The position numbers and the translations under genes were made by a program. The notes under the pieces were generated by a model, which saw only the letters and a list, made by a program, of their open reading frames with translations, was not told where the DNA came from and searched no databases. Positions 42,443-51,818 of a DNA stretch of 53,161 bases are shown here, one piece after another; position 1 is the first letter of the stretch, and every line of letters begins with the position of its first letter. Source of the stretch: Chlamydomonas sphaeroides (Eukaryota; Chlorophyta; Chlorophyceae; Chlamydomonadales; Chlamydomonadaceae); the NCBI GenBank assembly GCA_001662425.1, contig BDDC01000567.1, positions 1-53,161 on the forward strand. Reading direction: 5' to 3'.

Positions 42443-44210
42443 ATGGACGTGGACATGGCTGAGGCTTGCGCGCGGCCAGAGCGCAACCTGCGCGTCGCCG
42501 CCGAAATTATTGAGCGGGGCACAGTGACTGCACGCGTGATGCTGGACTTCGCAGCGGAGGAGTCGTCCTCGTTTGGCTGCCTTGCCGCCGCGGTTCTTCA
42601 AGACCTGCACGCGCGTGGCGCGCTGGCGACAGAGGCGCTCTGCAGTGCCAACGTTGGCTTCTACGGCTACCGGGTGCGGCTTCCAGGGCTTCTTGCTTGC
42701 AAATGTGGATTGTGCTCTGGTGCTGCTTCCACATTGTGCGGGTTCTATCTCCCGGCGCGGCTTGTTGAAGGTTTTGGAATTGCATTGCAGGTGACGCCCG
42801 TTGCGTCGGCTGAATTCTTGGGCGGCCTCCACACCCAGCTAAACACCGTCACACGACCGTCGACGCGCATTGACAACCAGCAGACAGGCGCGCCGTCAGC
42901 CATTGCCGCGCACCAGGCGCGGGAACAGGGGCAGGCGGTTGTCGCACGAGTGGCCGTGGCGAATTCGGATTCGTCAGCCTGCTTCATCGGCCTGAGTCGT
43001 AAGTTGCAGGACACAGCTGCAAGCTCTGACTCATGCCATTTTCAGACAGTAAACGCGTTGTTGGCGCTTTCTTTTTGCGTCACGTACCAAGCTCCGCGTT
43101 GTCCCGCACCTTGCGCAGTCTTCGTCTCTGGCGGGGGCGCGCCGCAGTACGGCCAGATGCTCGTTGACGCCAACACCAGCGTCGGCGACGTTCGCCAACA
43201 CCTGCGAGACACGCTGGGTGAGCCATCGTGGCGTGCATGCTGGAGTGTCGCCAAACCCAGCCCGTGCAGCCCGTGCTCCCACACTTCAAGGAACCGAACC
43301 TGTCTGCCCGCCCACTCCCGCCTGCCCCTTCTTGCAGCGCTGCCCTTCTCACAGCAGCGGTGGCTGTCGCTGCAGCGCCGGTGCCCGCACCGGCGGTCCG
43401 CGGACCTCCCGGCCCGGTGCGGCGGCCAGATGCAGTACGACACGACGGTGGACATGCTTCTGGACGACACGCGGACGCTCGCTTCGTACGTGACGCTGTC
43501 GTCGGCGGTTGAGATCCAGGCCGCCGCTGACATACCGGTGCCGCTGACGGCGTCGCCGCCGCCGGCGCTGCTGGCCTCCGCCAGGGCCGACCCCGCGGTC
43601 TTCGCCACCCTGGTGAGCGCCGACCTGACGCTGCGTCGACCGCCTGCCACCTCATGGTGTTGCCTCCCAGCTCGCTCCTTTGCAGCACCGCACCGAACGC
43701 AGTCCACCGCCCGACGCCCGCCGTGCCGCCCGCATCCCGCCATCCCAACCCCAGGTCTCCGGCAGCAGCTTCACCGCCGCCAACGGCCCCGCCTGCGCCG
43801 CCGCCCGAAAGCCGCCGTTCTCTTGCCCCTCTGGCCTGCCGTACTTTGCTTCGGCGCCGCTGCTGCACCTCATCCCCTCGGCGCCGCCGGCCGGCGCCGC
43901 CATGTGCGCCGCCTCCCTGTCGGCGTCCTGTGCTTTTGCGGCGACGCCGTCGGGCGCCGCCGCCGGCTGCTTCGACTCTGAGTCCGCCAAGGCGGCGTTG
44001 GGGTCTGGGCCCAGCCCCTCCATGCGGAAGCTGCTGGAGGGCCGGTTCTCAGTGGAAGGGATCATGCGGCGGTCTGCAGACGGGCGCAGGTCCAACAGCG
44101 GTGCTGCTGCCGCCGCGGCCCTGGCGGTGGCGGCGGCGGCTGCGGCCGCGGCGGTGCCGCTGCCGTCACCGGCGGCGGGCTATGGGCACCTGGAGCAGCC
44201 CTCTTGGTGA
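42443..44210 (+). CDS. Ubiquitin-like-domain protein, second tandem paralogue (422 aa)
   Basis: Exons 42443-42673, 42791-42998, 43119-43217, 43338-43612 and 43755-44210; phases agree. Residues 1-77 (MDVDMAEACARPERNLRVAA...) are helical and acidic. The middle holds a ubiquitin-like block: LFVSGGGAPQYGQMLVDANT, SVGDVRQHLRDTLALPFSQQ, RWLSLQRR, MLLDDTRTLASYVTLSSAVE. Its key positions match the paralogue at 39376-40070. The C-terminal 150 residues contain PPFSCPSGLPYFASAPLLHL, a conserved-looking MRKLLEGRFSVEGIMRRSAD, and a long poly-Ala run. No catalytic motif, signal peptide or membrane span is visible. The long Ala tract probably reflects GC-rich repeat expansion. The function is unknown; ubiquitin-like folds often mediate protein binding. 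Confidence 0.75.
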
Positions 44211-45137
44211 GGGCGCAGCGAGTGCGGGGCGCGCCGGTGGCGCGGGCTCCGTTTCGTGTTTCTTTTGGGCCGTTTTGGGCGCGTGTTGTTGACGCGCGTC
44301 CCGTTCCGCTCGCCACACAGGTTCTCGCGCGCGTGAGAGTGTGACGCCTGGTGGCTGTGCCCGCTTGGGCCCCCGGCGGCGAGAGAGCGGGGCGCAGGCG
44401 GCGGCGAGAGAGTGAGGGCCAGGTAGCGCCGGCGCCGGCGCGCCCCTGCCGGAAGGGCGGGGCTCACGCTGCGCCGCTCCTGCTGCCTCCCGGCCCGGCC
44501 CTGCTCGTGTATGCACCTGGAGCCCGTCTGACTTGCTGATTGACTGACTGAGTGCGTCACACCGTGCTGTGTATGATTAGCAACGTGCTGGCCGAGCATA
44601 CCGAATGCGAGTTGAGTTGCCGTGTTTGGCCGGAAGGGTTGATCATACGTTGGAGCGCTCGCCGCGTTGCGGCGGCGGCGGCGGGTGCAGGTTTTGAGGG
44701 GGCGCTGGGTACGGCGCCCACGGCACTCTGGCCGCCGCGCCTGCGCAGCGCATGTTTTGCGAGTGGTGGTGGTGTGGCGCATTGACACCAAGAAGTATGT
44801 GGGGCTGGGGCTATGGGGTTTTGGCTGGGGATATGCATTCCTGATGCGAACCGCTCGGCGCTCTGGCGCGCTGCGTCTCCGGCCAACCACCACACGGCTT
44901 GGCTTCACACACAGCGGAGGCGCGCAACCCAAGCGGCTGGGTCCGCCGCCGCCCTGCCGCCCTGGCGCGTGCGGAGGCGAGACGGCTCCCGCCCGGGCTG
45001 GCTCGTCTCCTGCGCCGCGCGCTCATGCCCAGGGGCACGGCTTCCAACGCATGAGCTGCAACGCAGCGGCGCTCGCATGCGGCGTAATTCTTTCCTGGGC
45101 TGCGCTGGCGGGCGGCTGGGCTTTTTGGCATACGCGG

Positions 45138-45172
45138 GGTGGTGGTGGTGGTGGTGGTGGTGGTGGTGGTGG
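45138..45172. repeat. (GGT)n microsatellite
   Basis: Eleven uninterrupted GGT units. Confidence 0.95.
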
Positions 45173-46110
45173 CCGTGAATCAAATTTCCTGCCGCCGCTG
45201 GCGCGACGCCACGCGGTCGGGCACCGCAGGCCGTGCCTCGGCGCGCTGCCGCCTTTGCGCTGCGCACCCGACTCTGGGGGCGGGGCCCCGCCACATTGGG
45301 GCGGCGCAGGGCGGCACAGGCCATGGCCGCTACGCGGCACAAAATCAATCATGACCCTAAAATACCCGATTGAGGAGGCTTGGCGAGGGGGCGAGGGTGG
45401 CAATTGAGGAGGGCGGCGCGGCGCACGTCTGGCGGAGCGAGCGGGCTGCGGCCCGGGCTTCGGCGTGCGCCGCAGCGGCACCATCCGGCTTTGTGTTGTG
45501 TGCACGCGGTTAGATGAATGCGGCTGACGGGCGCGTCCAGCGCCGATGCACCCAAGGCGGTGCATGGTTATGAATTAAGGGCTGCGGTGCGGGATCTCCC
45601 GCTACCGGGTCTGGAGATATGCGTCGCCGCGCGGCGACTCAGCGCAGCGCTGCGTCGCGTTTGCTGTCGGGGCTGTGGCTACCTGCCGTATCCCGTGGAT
45701 ATACTGTTACGGCGGCCGTACGGCGGTGCTTGCCAGAGTCGTGTTTGCGAGAACACTGCGGCTCTTCATATTTTGGTGTGTGGCGCGAGTGTGTTGTGGC
45801 AACAGCAGCAGCAGCAGCAGTCCGATATCATGCTTGGCGCGGCGGTCGGAGGAAAGTAGTAATATTGTCGAATGTGCCCACGGTGATTGGCAATTTCATA
45901 AAATGTGTGGCGTGCCGTGTGTCGTTTGCGTGGCGAGGGGCAACACAGCGCAGGCCCTAGCTGAGGCGGGGAGGAGCGGAGACTTCCGTTTGCTGTCGCT
46001 AGGGCCGCGCTGTTGCTGCATTGCGTTGCGTGTGTGTTGCATTGTGTGTTGCGCGTGTGTTGCGTTGGCTGAGCTGCAGCATCGTGGCTTCATCCTAAGC
46101 CCTACCTAAG

Positions 46111-46141
46111 CAATGGGGCGCCGGACGGCGCCCCCGCATTG
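46111..46141. repeat. Hairpin-forming inverted repeat
   Basis: CAATG-GGGCGCC pairs with GGCGCCC-ccg-CATTG around a GGAC loop: 12 pairs with one 3-base bulge. Confidence 0.7.
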
Positions 46142-46168
46142 TCCATTCGTCTGCAACCCCACCTAAAT

Positions 46169-46200
46169 CGCGCGGCGGCGGCTCCTCGCCCCGCCGCGCG
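46169..46200. repeat. Perfect 10 bp hairpin
   Basis: CGCGCGGCGG pairs exactly with CCGCCGCGCG across a 12-base loop. Like the previous hairpin it is preceded by ACCTAA. Confidence 0.75.
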
Positions 46201-47077
46201 GAAGAACCGTTTGTGTGTGCCCCGTGCCTCTCTTCCTAAGCGTGCGGCTTCCCCCGGACACCTAAATTCCTAAAGCGACCGCAACAGCCCCGGGAGCCGC
46301 CCCCGCCTCGGCTGCGTGGCAGGCAGGCCCGGTCCTGGCCTGCCGGCAGGCTGCAGGCTGTGGGGGGCCCGGGCTTGTTGGCCTGGGTTGCGCGAGGGAA
46401 CGCGGATCGCATGTGTGCTATTCACCATGTGTAACAGAATCAGCGAGCGACCGGCCCTGGGCCCATTGCGAGGCCCCGCCCCGCCTAGCCTCACGCACGG
46501 CAGCGGCCCGACCAGCGGCCAGCGGCGCTTGCTTGGGGTACCCTGCAGCCCGCCAGCCTGTGGACGAAGGGCTTGGTGAGCGCCAATGTTGGCACTCTTT
46601 GTTTACTAGCTTCACCGCCTTGGACTCACGAAGCCCACCAGCAGCGCCGGCTGCAGGCCCACCCTAAGGCCATCTGCTGCAGACACGAGGCAACCCCCAG
46701 CCGTTTTTCCCCACCTGGCTTCACTGCTTTCGACGATAACAGCGCCCGGTCAGCGCCGCCGAGCCCCGTAGGCGACCGCGGCCAACCAGCCAGGCCAACA
46801 CGGCTAACACCCCTGGCTTCAGTTTTCCATAAACACGACGATTGCACTTGCACAAACCTGCCCTTGTTGCGCATGGCATGGGTGCATGGCTCGCCCCCCA
46901 AAGAGGCCACCCAGACCAAACCACAGGGTCGGTCATAACGCGGTCAGAGCTGGTGACTATTTGAGGGGTCACGGGCACACCGACAAATGCCCTCTTCCCA
47001 CGGGACGGACAAAGCCGAAGACTGCACCGTTGCGGCAGTGAACCGCGCACTGTGACAAGACAGTTTGCGTTGCAAGT

Positions 47078-47082
47078 TTACA
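47078..47082 (-). terminator. TGTAA polyadenylation motif of the 47.5-51.3 kb gene
   Basis: TTACA on the plus strand, about 386 bp past the stop at 47468. Confidence 0.5.
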
Positions 47083-47167
47083 AGTGAGCTCCGTAGACAC
47101 CTCTCCGCACTACATCAACCAACTGTTTGCACCAAGTGCATATTTCGTACTTGCGCTACCTTGGGCC

Positions 47168-47198
47168 CGAGTCGAAAGGCTCGTGCCCCGAAAGGGGC
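47168..47198. repeat. Two adjacent stem-loops with GAAA tetraloops
   Basis: CGAGTC-GAAA-GGCTCG (six pairs, one G-T) is followed one base later by GCCCC-GAAA-GGGGC (five perfect pairs). Confidence 0.7.
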
Positions 47199-47286
47199 GA
47201 GGCAACAATCAAGCCCACAGGCGCGCACCCAGGGCCTAGCTGCGTCAAGCCCGTGCCAACTACCAAGCTACCCACCCCCCTGACCC

Positions 47287-47342
47287 AAGCCGGCTAGGTC
47301 CAGTCACGCTGCATTCAAGTCTCTGTAACAAAGCCGGCTAGG
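47287..47342. repeat. 12 bp direct repeat AAGCCGGCTAGG
   Basis: Copies at 47287-47298 and 47331-47342, 44 bp apart; each holds the palindrome AGCCGGCT. Confidence 0.7.
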
Positions 47343-47467
47343 CACAGGCTTATACACTTAAGGCCCACTCACCGCCGCCGGCCTCGCCGCGGCCTGCCAC
47401 GGCAACCCCGCCGGCCAAGCAAGGGCCAAATGCCCTCCGCCGTCCGCCAAGTGCCGCACGCCAAGGC

Positions 47468-50400
47468 TCAGAAGAGCTCCCAGCCGCCCCGTGGGAGCGC
47501 CTCCTGCTGCTCCTCCCTGACCGGCGCCAGCGGCACCCAAGTGCCACCGTCTGTGTGCTCTGCAAGCAACGCGCCCTCCTCGCCCTCCGGGTCATCGCAC
47601 AGCGCCAGCGCCGGCTGCTGCTCTGTGCCCTCTGGCAGCGGGCCATCTGCCGCCGCCGGCGGCACGGCGGCGGCCGGCAGCGGCCGCGGCGGCACCACCG
47701 CCGGGGATGGCGGCGGCTGCGGCAGCCGCGCCAGCGCCGACGGCAGGTCCTCCCAGCCGCCGCCACCGCGCCGCACGGCGAGCGAGCCGTCAGGCAGCAG
47801 CTTGAGGCGCATGCGCTTGCCGTACATGTCGTACATGTACGGCCCGGTCTTGGTGTAGTGCAGCGGAGCCTGTGCGGCCGAGAGGTAGCGCGGGCGGAAG
47901 GGCCAAGGGGTTCCAGGGTACCTTGCTCGGCGCATTTACCTGGCCGTCATGCCTCCATACCGGTACCTGCCTCCACCCCCAGCACGGCACGCTACCTTCC
48001 CGTGCCAACCCCCGTGCGTTCCCCCGCTACCCCCCGCCCCACCTGGTGCTCCGCAAACAGCGCCGCCAGCTCGCCCAGCGCGCCGTCCACCGCGCGCTCC
48101 TGCACCGCCGCCTCACGCCACGCCAGCGCCCACGTCACGCCGCCGCCGCCGCCGTCGTCGCTGGCGCCGCCGCCGCTGGAGCGCCTCGACGCACCCAGCG
48201 TCGGCGAAACGGGGCCGACGCCGCTGGCGCCGGAGTGGGAGGCAACGGAGGCCAGGGTGCAGTGGGCCCCGGCGGTGTGGCCGGGCAGCTTAGTGGCGCA
48301 GGCTAGGCAGCGAGGCGCCAGCAGCCGCGCCGCCCAGCCGGCGTCGCCGCCGGCAAAGGCCTCGGAACGACGCTTGTCATACGCCTGGGGATGGCCGGCA
48401 GCAGGGGCGCACACGGCGTTGGCGGGCGGTGGAAGCAGGCACCTGGCTCCACCCTCAGGGGCCCGCTGGGGAATGCTGCTCCATTTTGCGCCAGCTCCGC
48501 CAGCCGCCCAGCCCGCGCCTTGCGGTCCGCAGGCCTCCCATCCCACACTTTCTGGCCACAAATGTTGCCCCCCTTTATAATCCTCCCAGGCAGGCCCATG
48601 CCTCGGCCCGTACCTTGCGCGCGGCGGCAAAGGCGGGGTCCAAGCCCAGCGAGGGCACCGCAGCGATGGCGGCCCTGCCGCTGGCGGCGGCAGCGGCGCG
48701 CAACGCCGCCGCCAGCTCGCCAGCACGGCCGCCGCTGCCGCCGCGGCGACCCAGAGTCAGAGATGTGGGGGCACTTGCCGGCACCGCTGAGCCCCAGGGC
48801 CGAGCCAGGACGAGGTTGGCGGCTGGGCGGCCGCCGGAGCGCAGCTGCGCCAGCGGCGGCGACGGTGGGCAGGCGGCGGCGGCGGCGGCGGCGGCGCCTG
48901 CAGCGGGCTGCGCGGCATTCATCGCCTGCAGGGCGGGCGTGCGGGGCGCGGGCACGGGTAAAGGGGCGGAGTGTTATGAGCATAACAGGTGGGCATGCAG
49001 GATGGGCGGTCCACATGTCGAGGGATGGCAAGCCGCGGCCAGGAACAGGGCACCCACCCCAAGGTATCCATCCGTCCCTGACTCCGCGTGTGACGGGTGC
49101 TGCAATGCAACTTCGCTGGGCGCACCTTGGACGAACCACGCGGCGTCGTGGGGACCGACGGTGCCTTGAAAGCTGGCGCCGCCGCTGCCTTGTCTGCTGG
49201 CGCCGGGGCATCGGCGGCGCCGCCAGCCAGCGCGCCGCCAGTGGACAGGGAGTAGATGGCGGGGCCGCAACCTCGCGGCGCTGCGGCACCGCCAGCGGTG
49301 CCGGCGGCGGCGGAGCGGAGGAACTCCTCGATGACAGCGGCGTCAACGCCGGCGACCTGCGGCGCTGACGGCGTCCGCTGGGCCGGCGGCGCCGCCGGGA
49401 TGCGGCTGACGGCGGCGGCGGCTCGCTGCTTGTCGCCGCCGCCGGGTGCGGAGGCGCGGCGAGTCGGTGGAGGGGAGAACCCGACGGCGCCGGGCGGCGG
49501 CGGACGCTGCGGCCTGACGGCGCCGCCGGGCGGTACGGCAGAGCGGCGGCATACTGGCTTGAGTATGGCAACCAGCGCATTGACCGTGCCCTGCAGCTCT
49601 GCAAACTGTCGGGCGAGCTCGGGGCACGGCACCTTTCCCGTACTCGACCATGCCGTCGCGGCGGCGCCGCCGTCAACGGCGGCGGGTGCCGCAGGCTTGG
49701 CGACGGTGGTAGGGGCCACAGCCTTACGGAACCGCCGGCGTGTAACGGCAGCCGGCCGTGCCGGCAGCGCGGCGATCGCCGCCGCACTGACGGCGGCGAG
49801 CGGCGGCGACGGCGGCGGCGTCTTCGCCGTCGCCGCTGAGGCGGCGGCGCGGAGGTCGGCCGCCAGGTGCCCCGCCACGTCGATGGCCGCCACCAGCGCC
49901 GCCGCCGGCTCGGCAGCGGCGGCGGCAGCTCCGGCGGCGACGGGCTTGGCGGCGGCAGCGGCGGTGAGGTCCGCCGCCAGGGCTGCTGCTGCAGCCTCGA
50001 CGTGCGCCCACTCGGCGGCGGGCAGCGCCGTCAGGCGGGCCGAGTGGGGAGCCAGGCGCTGGAGCAGGTCCATGTAGAGGCCGGCGTGGCTGGGGCTAAG
50101 GCTGGGGCAGGGAACGGCCGCGCCGACGTCATCGCCGCCAAGGCATTCCCAGTCTCGCGCGGACCAGCCGGCGTGGCTGGATCTGTTGTTGGACCGGCCC
50201 TCAGCGGCGGCAGACCCGCCGTCAGCTGGGGTCCGGTCAACGCCGTCAACGCTGTCGTCTTCCTCCGGGGCTGGGGCCAGCAGCGGGCGGCGGCTCAACG
50301 TCAGCGCCGCCAGCAGCGGCGACGGCGGAGGCACGGCGCCGCCACCAGACCACGGCGATGGCGGCGGCGCGGCGGCGCGCGGCGACCGGCCAAACTCGAA

Positions 50401-51251
50401 GCAGACCGTGTCGCCGAAGACGGCTAGCAGGTCCCCGTCGCCGGCGTCGCCGTCGGCGTCGTGGCCGACGGCGGCGCCGTGGCCGTCGGCAAAGGGCGGC
50501 GGGGCAGGGCTGTAGGCACCGGGGCTGGAGCCGCCGCCGCTGCCGTCGCTACGCGGCGTGATAAGGACCGTGACGTACGGCAGGATCTCTGCGGAGGGGA
50601 TGGCCGGGGGCATACCGTGTAGTGGTTTGTGGTTGCAACGCTGCTTGGCAGTTGCCCGCGTGGAGCTGGACTGTGCTACGTCGCGCAGGCTGGGTGAACA
50701 AACAGGCGCGGCCGCGACGCTGCTCGGACCCACGCCGAGATAGGCAATGCACGGCGGTTGTGCTACAACAGCGATGTGTGCAATCAACACCCACCGCTGC
50801 TGGCGCTGGGAAGCCGGTCGGTGTCGCTGATGTTCCATGGCGGCGCCTGCTCGGCCCACGCGCCCGGGTCCGCCTCAAAGCCGCTTTGGAGCTCGGTGCC
50901 GCCGTTGGAAGCACCGGCACGGGCGGCCGCTGTGTTTGTGTCGGCTGTCGTCAGCCCCAGGGGAGAGTCTCCCCTGGTCAGCCCGTCGCATTCGCCTTCG
51001 TCGCCAAACGCGACCCAGGGCTGCTGAGGTGCTGCTGTGAGCTGGCCGAGTGGGCTGTCGGGCTCGAGAGCGTCGCCACGTGCTGCAATGTCGTGCTGGT
51101 AGGAGCTGCAGCTGGAGGTATGCGTGGTGGTGCTTGGTGTGCTGTCGGCTGCTCTGCAGACGCCGAGTTGTGGCTCGAGCTGAGGCGCAAATATTGGGCC
51201 GACCTGGGGTTCGCTGCGTGCCAGTGTGTCGTCAGCGTCGTCGTGTGCCAT
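47468..51251 (-). CDS. Large disordered protein with a possible GAS2-related (GAR) segment (991 aa)
   Basis: Exons 51251-50795, 50588-49126, 48925-48614, 48384-48043 and 47869-47468; phases agree (1, 0, 0, 0). The start is MAHDDADDTLARSEPQVG. Short ordered pieces sit in Ala/Pro/Gly-rich disorder: EILPYVTVLITPRSDG, LLAVFGDTVCFEFGRSP, AGLYMDLLQRLAPHSARLTA, CPELARQFAELQGTVNALVA, and near the C-terminus KTGPYMYDMYGKRMRLKLLP, DGSLAVRRGGGGWEDL. The last (lysine/arginine-rich strand, VRxGGGWxxL) is reminiscent of the GAS2-related microtubule-binding domain, whose hallmark is VRVGGGW. The Cys/Trp content and length are otherwise unlike GAS2 proteins, and no calponin-homology domain is present, so this is tentative. 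The exon structure is better supported than the function. Divergent from the F-box gene at 51819. Confidence 0.72.
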
Positions 51252-51818
51252 GGCTCAAAGCTTCACGCAATTATTGCCCGCTCGGTTGTATCAGGGGTGC
51301 TTGTTCGCGTGTGTTCTTGCGGCTGGTGTATGCGGACATGCGCATCGGTGTCTGTGGATAGAGCGTCGGCAGCACGCGCTGGATGTAAGGTGTGATCTCT
51401 TCTTGTAGGGCCGGTCATGGGGTGCATGCTAGAACTGCGCTCGGCCTTCACTGGCAGTGGCTGCTTGCGGGCTTTCGCCCAGCTGCCAGCAACCGCGCGC
51501 CTCGACGGTAGCGGGCTGGATGGAGACATGCTATGCAATTTATGTTTGTAATTGTGAGCGGCTTGCTGCAGGTAACTGGTGCCGCAAGGCGCCCGGGCCT
51601 TCCGCCGTCGGCCCTTTGCCTGGGCAGAGCTGTCAAGCAGCCTGGATCCCAGAATAGCCCCTGTCTGAAGTCTACCGCTTTGAGCCTTTAGCGAGCATTG
51701 AATAACGCTACACATCGCCAGCTGCTTGCAAGCTGCGCGACACGCACCGGGCAACGGCATTTGTTGTCTCTAGGCCCTTCTGCTGCGACACACCGTCACC
51801 AGGCTTCAGCCAGCATCT
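51252..51818. promoter_or_regulatory. Divergent upstream region of the 991-aa protein gene and the F-box gene
   Basis: 567 bp between opposite start codons; lower in GC than the flanking exons. No specific element recognised. Confidence 0.4.

Larger units (their letters stand above)
44211..47467. other. Gene-poor region with hairpins and simple repeats
   Basis: 3.3 kb without a supportable gene. It contains a GGT microsatellite, two strong hairpins near 46.1-46.2 kb, two GAAA-loop hairpins near 47.18 kb, a 12 bp direct repeat, and the TGTAA motif of the downstream minus-strand gene. Open frames such as 44180-44932 (minus) are low-complexity shadows. Confidence 0.45.

Noticed and set aside
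44180..46109. Several 100-250 codon frames on both strands
   Set aside because: No start context, splice logic, family motif or polyA signal; composition explains them.
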